NCBI RefSeq assembly: GCF_001039355.2
Contig: NW_019775465.1
Location: 118,833-179,431, forward strand
DNA: 60,599 bases
Source of the DNA: Lingula anatina
Lineage: Eukaryota > Brachiopoda > Lingulata > Lingulida > Lingulidae
Reading direction: 5' to 3'
Shown: one piece after another, positions 52,129-60,599 of the stretch
Layout: each line of letters starts with the position of its first letter
Position numbering within the stretch: position 1 is the first letter of the stretch
Notes under the pieces: model-generated
The model's input: only the letters and a program-made list of their open reading frames with translations
Database searches by the model: none
Told to the model about the DNA's origin: nothing
Translations under genes and position numbers: made by a program

Positions 52129-54720
52129 TTTTACTGATATAAATAGTGTCAATACCACGCCTGATAATGCATTCGTCTTTTCCCCTCACTTTGTGTGTAA
52201 ATTCTCCATTTTATTTCGTAAGAGGGAGAAATGTACAAAAGGTGTAAATTTTATGTTTTGATTTTGACATAAAAGTCACTGCTAAAGGATGCAAAGAGGG
52301 AAATTAAAGTTGACAAATCACTATTTGTTCAGTGCTCAGGGGAAACTTTCACCCTCTTTTACAGCGCTGTTAGCTTATTTTTAACTGAAAGGCTTTTATT
52401 AAAGTCGTTTCGGCAGTTCATATTAGAAAATCAAAACGAAAATTGAGAAAAGAACTGTCAAAATGTGATTATTTAATGCAAAATTACGTGGGCATGGTAA
52501 AACAAATTATAGCTTTATAATTTTTTTAAAATAAATTTCATCATTTATTTATTAATAATACACGTTTCATTTCAATTAAAAACAGAAAAATCAAATCAGT
52601 AGGGCACTGATGCCCGAGTCAGTCCACAGATGTCAATAAAACGTACCAGACTGTCTTCCAAGCTACTGACAATAACTAAGGTTTGTTTATGTTCAAAAGC
52701 TTAAAGACTGCCAAGCCGGTCATTTTTATTCTGTGTTTGATTGAAAGGGTTTCCAACTTGCTTTTTATAAAAGCAATTAAAATGCCGGTTAGAACTAGAC
52801 CAGCTGGTATCTGACCAGAAGGGCTGCATGTAGCCTGTTACCCAACGCTGCACTGTCTAGATTGCAATTCCACCATCACTTTATTTTATTTTATCTTATA
52901 ATTACAAAAACATAATAAATACCTCTCACGGAATACTGCCTCATCTTTACAAGACATTGTTGAACATTCACAAAATATCAAGACTCAGATAAGTAATTCG
53001 CATCGCCACAGCGTCGTTACTCCCCCACATCGGTTTTTGAATGATTATTTGAAAAATTCTCACTGTGGGCCCTCAAAAGGCGTAATTTTGAGAGAAAAAT
53101 GCTATACCAGTTTTAAGGTTTTAAGATTAATAATTATATTATACACATTTCGCATCTTAACCAGGACAGGAGTGTCTTTAAGATGGGGGAATGACGACGG
53201 AGGGGGTGGGGTAAGGTGCGGGAAAGTATACGTAGCGATGTGGGGGATCAACTAAGTGGGGAGAAAAGGGATACCAGGGCGCGAGAGAATTTTGTAACAT
53301 TTCGGTATCTTCACTTTCCAAGGTTCGTATGGTATTCCATGACAAATAACACGGTATTACTAAATTTATTGGTATAAAAGGGAAATTAATATTAGTGTGT
53401 GTGTGTGTGTGTGTGTTTGGGTGGCCCCGGGGGTTGATTAGGAAAATACATCATTCCATTTTTTTCTGAACGGGACAGTAGGGATATACTGTGGTACGCA
53501 GTTTGAAATTATGCATTTACTAACAACAGTCGTTGTAAAGTCTTATACAGTCACGTGTATATCATTATCTCATCATTAAATATCCAAGTTTGATTTAGCT
53601 AAATACGTGTATAATAAAGCGCTATGTCTTATTTATTTAGTTGTCTTTGTATAAGATAAATGAGAGAGAGAGAGTTGACATTAAATATGGAATTTTTTTT
53701 CAAATCATTTTTTCTATGTTTTTTCCGACTTGTCCGACTTATGGATGAAAACAGGGGTTTACGTCTTGTTTTAATAGAACAACCATTAAAAGTATTATTT
53801 CAATCTCCATTTTTTTCAAATTGTCGTCTATGAAAAGTAATACGCTTCACAAAGGATGTTCAAATCGGTGTCTAGTCACAGCGATAATCTGGCCTCACCT
53901 GGCCGCTACTAGGGCTCTGAAGCGGCAAGGTATTCTTTCCAATATGATTTTTTCTAAAGGGAACAGGTTGTCTCCGTTTATTTGTAGAAGAAAAGCCGTA
54001 AAAACAATGGATCCTGTTTTCTGGTGGTAAGTTCTTGATGCTTTGGGCGCCGCCTTTGTATAGGTACAGTACACCAGTCAGGGAATACCCGGTACCTCTG
54101 TGCGGAGCGTTAATTCCTTGCAACGCAATTATCTGTCTGGCAAGGTATATACTTGTTTGCAAAATGTCAAAATCATGTGCGCAGCCTTTGCCGAAATATT
54201 AAAACTTTTTAACTAGGCAAAAAAGTATTAAATGAAAGAAAAAACGGATTTTTTTATTTTATTTTCTGACGAAATGGAAATCACTTTGCCGTTTTTGGCG
54301 TTTTGGAGGGCAAACCGTGTCCTTTGGTACGGTTTAGAAAATTCTAAATTCAAAATTCTGATTTCAAGAGGGGAATATTGGTGTGGTAGGCCTATATTTT
54401 TCAGAAACCGAAGGGGAGGATCAGCTAGGATCCCCCTGACCCCCCCCCCCCAACCCCCCACCCCCACCCTCCTCTAAATCCACCACTAACAGTGCGATGG
54501 TACCCATAAGTTCAGAAGCCGAAATTTGATGGTAATTCTTACACATTTCCCTTTACGCATTGGCTCAGGTAAGTTGTTTTATTCTTTGAAAATAAAAGCC
54601 TCCTTTTTAAGATTCTAACGATATAGAAAAGCTCCTACTGATATGTCAGCAGATTCAGGGTCTTGGAAATATTGATGTAATAACAGGAGCCAGATCTGCT
54701 TATGAAAATATCAGAAAAAA

Positions 54721-54727
54721 GCACGTG
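54721..54727 (+). promoter_or_regulatory. Possible hypoxia-response element core
   Basis: GCACGTG, which contains the HIF core RCGTG, lies about 131 bases before the EGLN start codon. Vertebrate EGLN genes are HIF-induced, but a single 5-base core can occur by chance. Confidence 0.3.
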
Positions 54728-54857
54728 AAGATAACTTCAAGAAAGCATCTATCAATACAATTATGTGTGTGCTCCGCCGCAACAGAAACACGCACCGACA
54801 AAGCGAAACGGCGGTCAAAATCTCAGTATAGCTTTAGTTTTTCTGAATATAAACAAT

Positions 54858-58461
<3,604 letters not shown>

Positions 58462-59676
58462 ATGAATGGTTATGTGATCATTGTGTCCACTCATTTACAA
58501 GAGCGAACAATGTGTCATCACAAGCAAAGTGGGTTTTAGGAGTTTGAAAAAACACCTATTAGGCCAAAAAAAGTCTAAATCAAATCAAAATTTTATGTAT
58601 GTTCTGTGATATTTTTCAAGTTAGATCAGCCAAGGGGATAAAAAGGTCCACTTTATCAGGAAAAAGATCCCCCTTAAAATTGCTGACCACTGGTCTGATG
58701 CTGACTGTGTGACCATTTAAGTTAAGATATCTAATGTCTAACATGCAGGTTGGACTTTGTCCTACATGTATAGTCCTTTTCCCTTCTTGCGGTAAAGTTT
58801 TATACGGCGTCAGATGTCAGTTTAACTGGACCTGAGCAAAGGTCAGAATAACAAGTATAATATTACCAAGGAGTTATAACTCCTTGATATTACATACAGT
58901 TTTTGCCTGTCTGAAGCTGTGGAATGTGCCTGCATTGAATAATGTTGTGCTCTTGGATTTTCGATTTGTTTTTTATCACAGTGGTTTGATGTGATGATTT
59001 GAAGTGCTGTTTGATGATACAATTGAACATTCAAAGCAGCATTAAGTTTTATTTTCCCGGTCTGATTACAATAAATATTTGCTTTTACACAAAGACTTGT
59101 TTGACAATTCACAACAACTTTATCTGTCATTATAGGTTGTTTGATTACACGAAGGATACAACAACTGTAGTAAAATAAAAATAAAATGTCTCACCTATCG
59201 TAAAGAGTCACGTACAGTATCGTATTTGAGATCAATTATACCACTTAGAGCACCACGTTTACTCGAGACGTGACTAACGAACCCGTTACGTTTCTATTCA
59301 ATAAGTGGGACAGTACCTTCAGATGTCTTTGTCTTAATATTACTTCGTCGTGGATTCTGTTACAGATATCTTTTCCACTGTTTTTCATGTAGTGCAGGGG
59401 AAACGAAAACATTTACTTATGACATCATAACGTAATGCCGTCGTGCTGTCACAACGTTAGTTACTTTGTAAATAGTAACACACTCTGTATATTGTCATTT
59501 GTTTTGAGAAAACCGAGGCAGGAAAAAGAAATGCGGAGCTTGGCACAGCGGATCTTTTGCCAACTTTTTCAAGTTGGATTAAGGTGAGGGGAAATATTAT
59601 TTGGATCTGCAAAGGGCAGTTACAAAAGGAAGTATAGTTTTATGAACACTGAAAGTCGACACTATGAAGTTTATTA
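58462..59676. other. EGLN 3' UTR and spacer
   Basis: No gene was recognised. It contains a perfect 20-bp palindrome CAAGGAGTTATAACTCCTTG at 58867-58886 within a longer imperfect fold-back, and an AATAAA at about 59071 that may serve as the EGLN poly(A) signal. Confidence 0.5.
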
Positions 59677-60599
59677 TGTACAGACACAGATGTGTCTGTA
59701 CATATAGCCATCACCTGCGTCTGTCGTCGTCGCCGTGCACTTTGATCACCGATAACATGATAAGTGAAAAAACGTTTTACCTTTTGGCTTGAAACTTAAA
59801 CTGATGAGCTTTCATAATATGCAGGTCAAGTTGGAAAATCAGCATGATATGGCCATCTATGTGGAAGTTATGCTGTTTTTTCACTTTTTTCAGCATATAT
59901 GCAACACCGATAACACGATAAGTGGAAAACCATTTTACCTTTTGGCTTGAAACTTATGGAACTGATGAATATTTATAATACGCAGGTCAAGTTCGAAAAT
60001 CAGCATGATTGGGTCATTTTTAGTGAATTTAGGCTATTTTTTCTCTTTTTTCAGCATATATGCAGCACCGATAACACCATAAACGGAAAACCATTTTACC
60101 TTTTGGCTTGAAACTTACAGAACTGATGAATATTCATAATACGCATCCTTTGATTTAATTATTAGGCATGTTAACAATCTCATCTGTGAACAAATTAGAT
60201 ATGTAAAGGTGTTCTTTTGACATTTTCTGCATCTTAACAATATTGTTAGTTGATTATATAAAAAAGATGGTAAACCTGTAATTGTGTAATAAAGTGTCAA
60301 AAAATGGAAATAATAATTAACTCATATCTTTACAGTTTGTCAGATTCAATCATTCACCATGTTCAGAATCTCAGAATGGAGCAAACTGGACATTTAAAAT
60401 TGTTCTATTGATATTTTTCCTATGTCAACAATTTTCTCAGTTGTTCATTTAAAAATGACAGTAAATTGATTACTTTGTTATATGAAAAAAAGGTGTTGAA
60501 AATGGAAGAAAATCAATTCAATACAGTTATCTCTTGTATACAGGTACATTTTGGCATTTTGAAAATGTGACTCTGAACTTCCATGGCCTTGAAGACCTT
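59677..60599 (+). mobile_element. Helentron/pearl-like repeat element, right copy (runs off window)
   Basis: Reverse-complement partner of 3471-4445. It opens with a near-perfect hairpin (ATGTACAGACACA, two bases, then its reverse complement) at about 59678-59705, followed by CACCTGCGTCTGTCGTCGTC. Tandem units then follow: CACCGATAACA-type words start at 59747, 59905 and 60066 (spacings 158 and 161), each unit carrying TTTTACCTTTTGGCTTGAAA and CAGCATATATGCA. The last ~450 bases match the region around 3471-3900 inverted and would continue beyond the window. No protein is encoded. A terminal hairpin plus ~160-bp units fits a non-autonomous Helentron; that name is inference. Confidence 0.65.

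Larger units (their letters stand above)
51028..54857. other. Spacer between PPM1K and EGLN
   Basis: The PPM1K 3' UTR occupies the first ~770 bases. Beyond it are a (CA)n repeat (51993-52035), a palindrome (52094-52128), a (GT)n repeat (about 53395-53417), a C-rich tract (about 54440-54470) and no recognised gene. The open frames at 53037-53255, 53821-54162 and 54232-54477 resemble nothing I know and the last is driven by the C-tract. The 53830-54180 stretch is less A+T-rich than its surroundings and could be a repeat remnant. Confidence 0.5.

Noticed and set aside
53821-54162. Overlapping open frames on both strands
   Set aside because: No resemblance to a known family; likely repeat remnant or chance.
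54765-54857. Extended EGLN N-terminus starting at 54765
   Set aside because: The codon is GTG; the first in-frame ATG (54858) has good context and matches the family start before the MYND finger.

Overview
Eukaryotic, A+T-rich, intron-rich nuclear DNA from an invertebrate animal. The gene families (Smurf, RRN3, CENP-M, PPM1K, MYND-type EGLN) are metazoan. Repeats with ~160-bp tandem units resemble the 'pearl'/BIV160/Helentron type known from bivalves, so I infer a lophotrochozoan, most likely a bivalve mollusc. The species cannot be fixed from the sequence. The window looks like draft assembly of a heterozygous genome: single N characters sit at contig joins, and two of them (24808 and the 40734/43170 pair) lie beside duplicated sequence.

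Layout, left to right. 1-1368: 5' part of a PIF/Harbinger DNA transposon with an open HARBI1-like transposase (minus). 1369-4445: diverged repeats, ending in an element built of ~160-bp units. 5876-33838: Smurf HECT E3 ubiquitin ligase (minus, 18 coding exons, 803 aa), with many small transposable elements and a ~2-kb intronic duplication. 35208-40706: RRN3/TIF-IA, the RNA polymerase I initiation factor (minus, 15 coding exons, 596 aa), with 5' exons out to 44067. Its first coding exon is present twice, around a 2.4-kb island bounded by Ns. 44115-46936: CENP-M (plus, 6 exons, 190 aa), head-to-head with RRN3. 49107-51027: PPM1K mitochondrial PP2C phosphatase (plus, 386 aa). 54858-58461: EGLN/PHD HIF prolyl hydroxylase with a MYND finger and an unusual C-terminal extension (plus, 7 exons, 424 aa). 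59677-60599: an inverted copy of the 3471-4445 element.

The five host genes are ordinary neighbours, not a pathway cluster. They cover TGF-beta/BMP ubiquitin signalling, rRNA transcription, the kinetochore, branched-chain keto-acid metabolism and oxygen sensing. The one gene pair likely to share regulation is RRN3/CENPM, with 47 bp between the two 5'-most ATGs and cell-cycle-type motifs between them. Splice junctions were read by eye from GT/AG sites, reading phase and family protein similarity; all listed coding exons join in frame. I found no tRNA, rRNA or CRISPR. The least ordinary items are the EGLN C-terminal extension, the Smurf additions (three residues in the HECT domain, a large Ser/Gln/Asn linker, a possible N-terminal extension), the inverted Helentron-like pair, and two reciprocal transposon insertions showing that the Smurf intron duplication is probably two haplotypes joined end to end.
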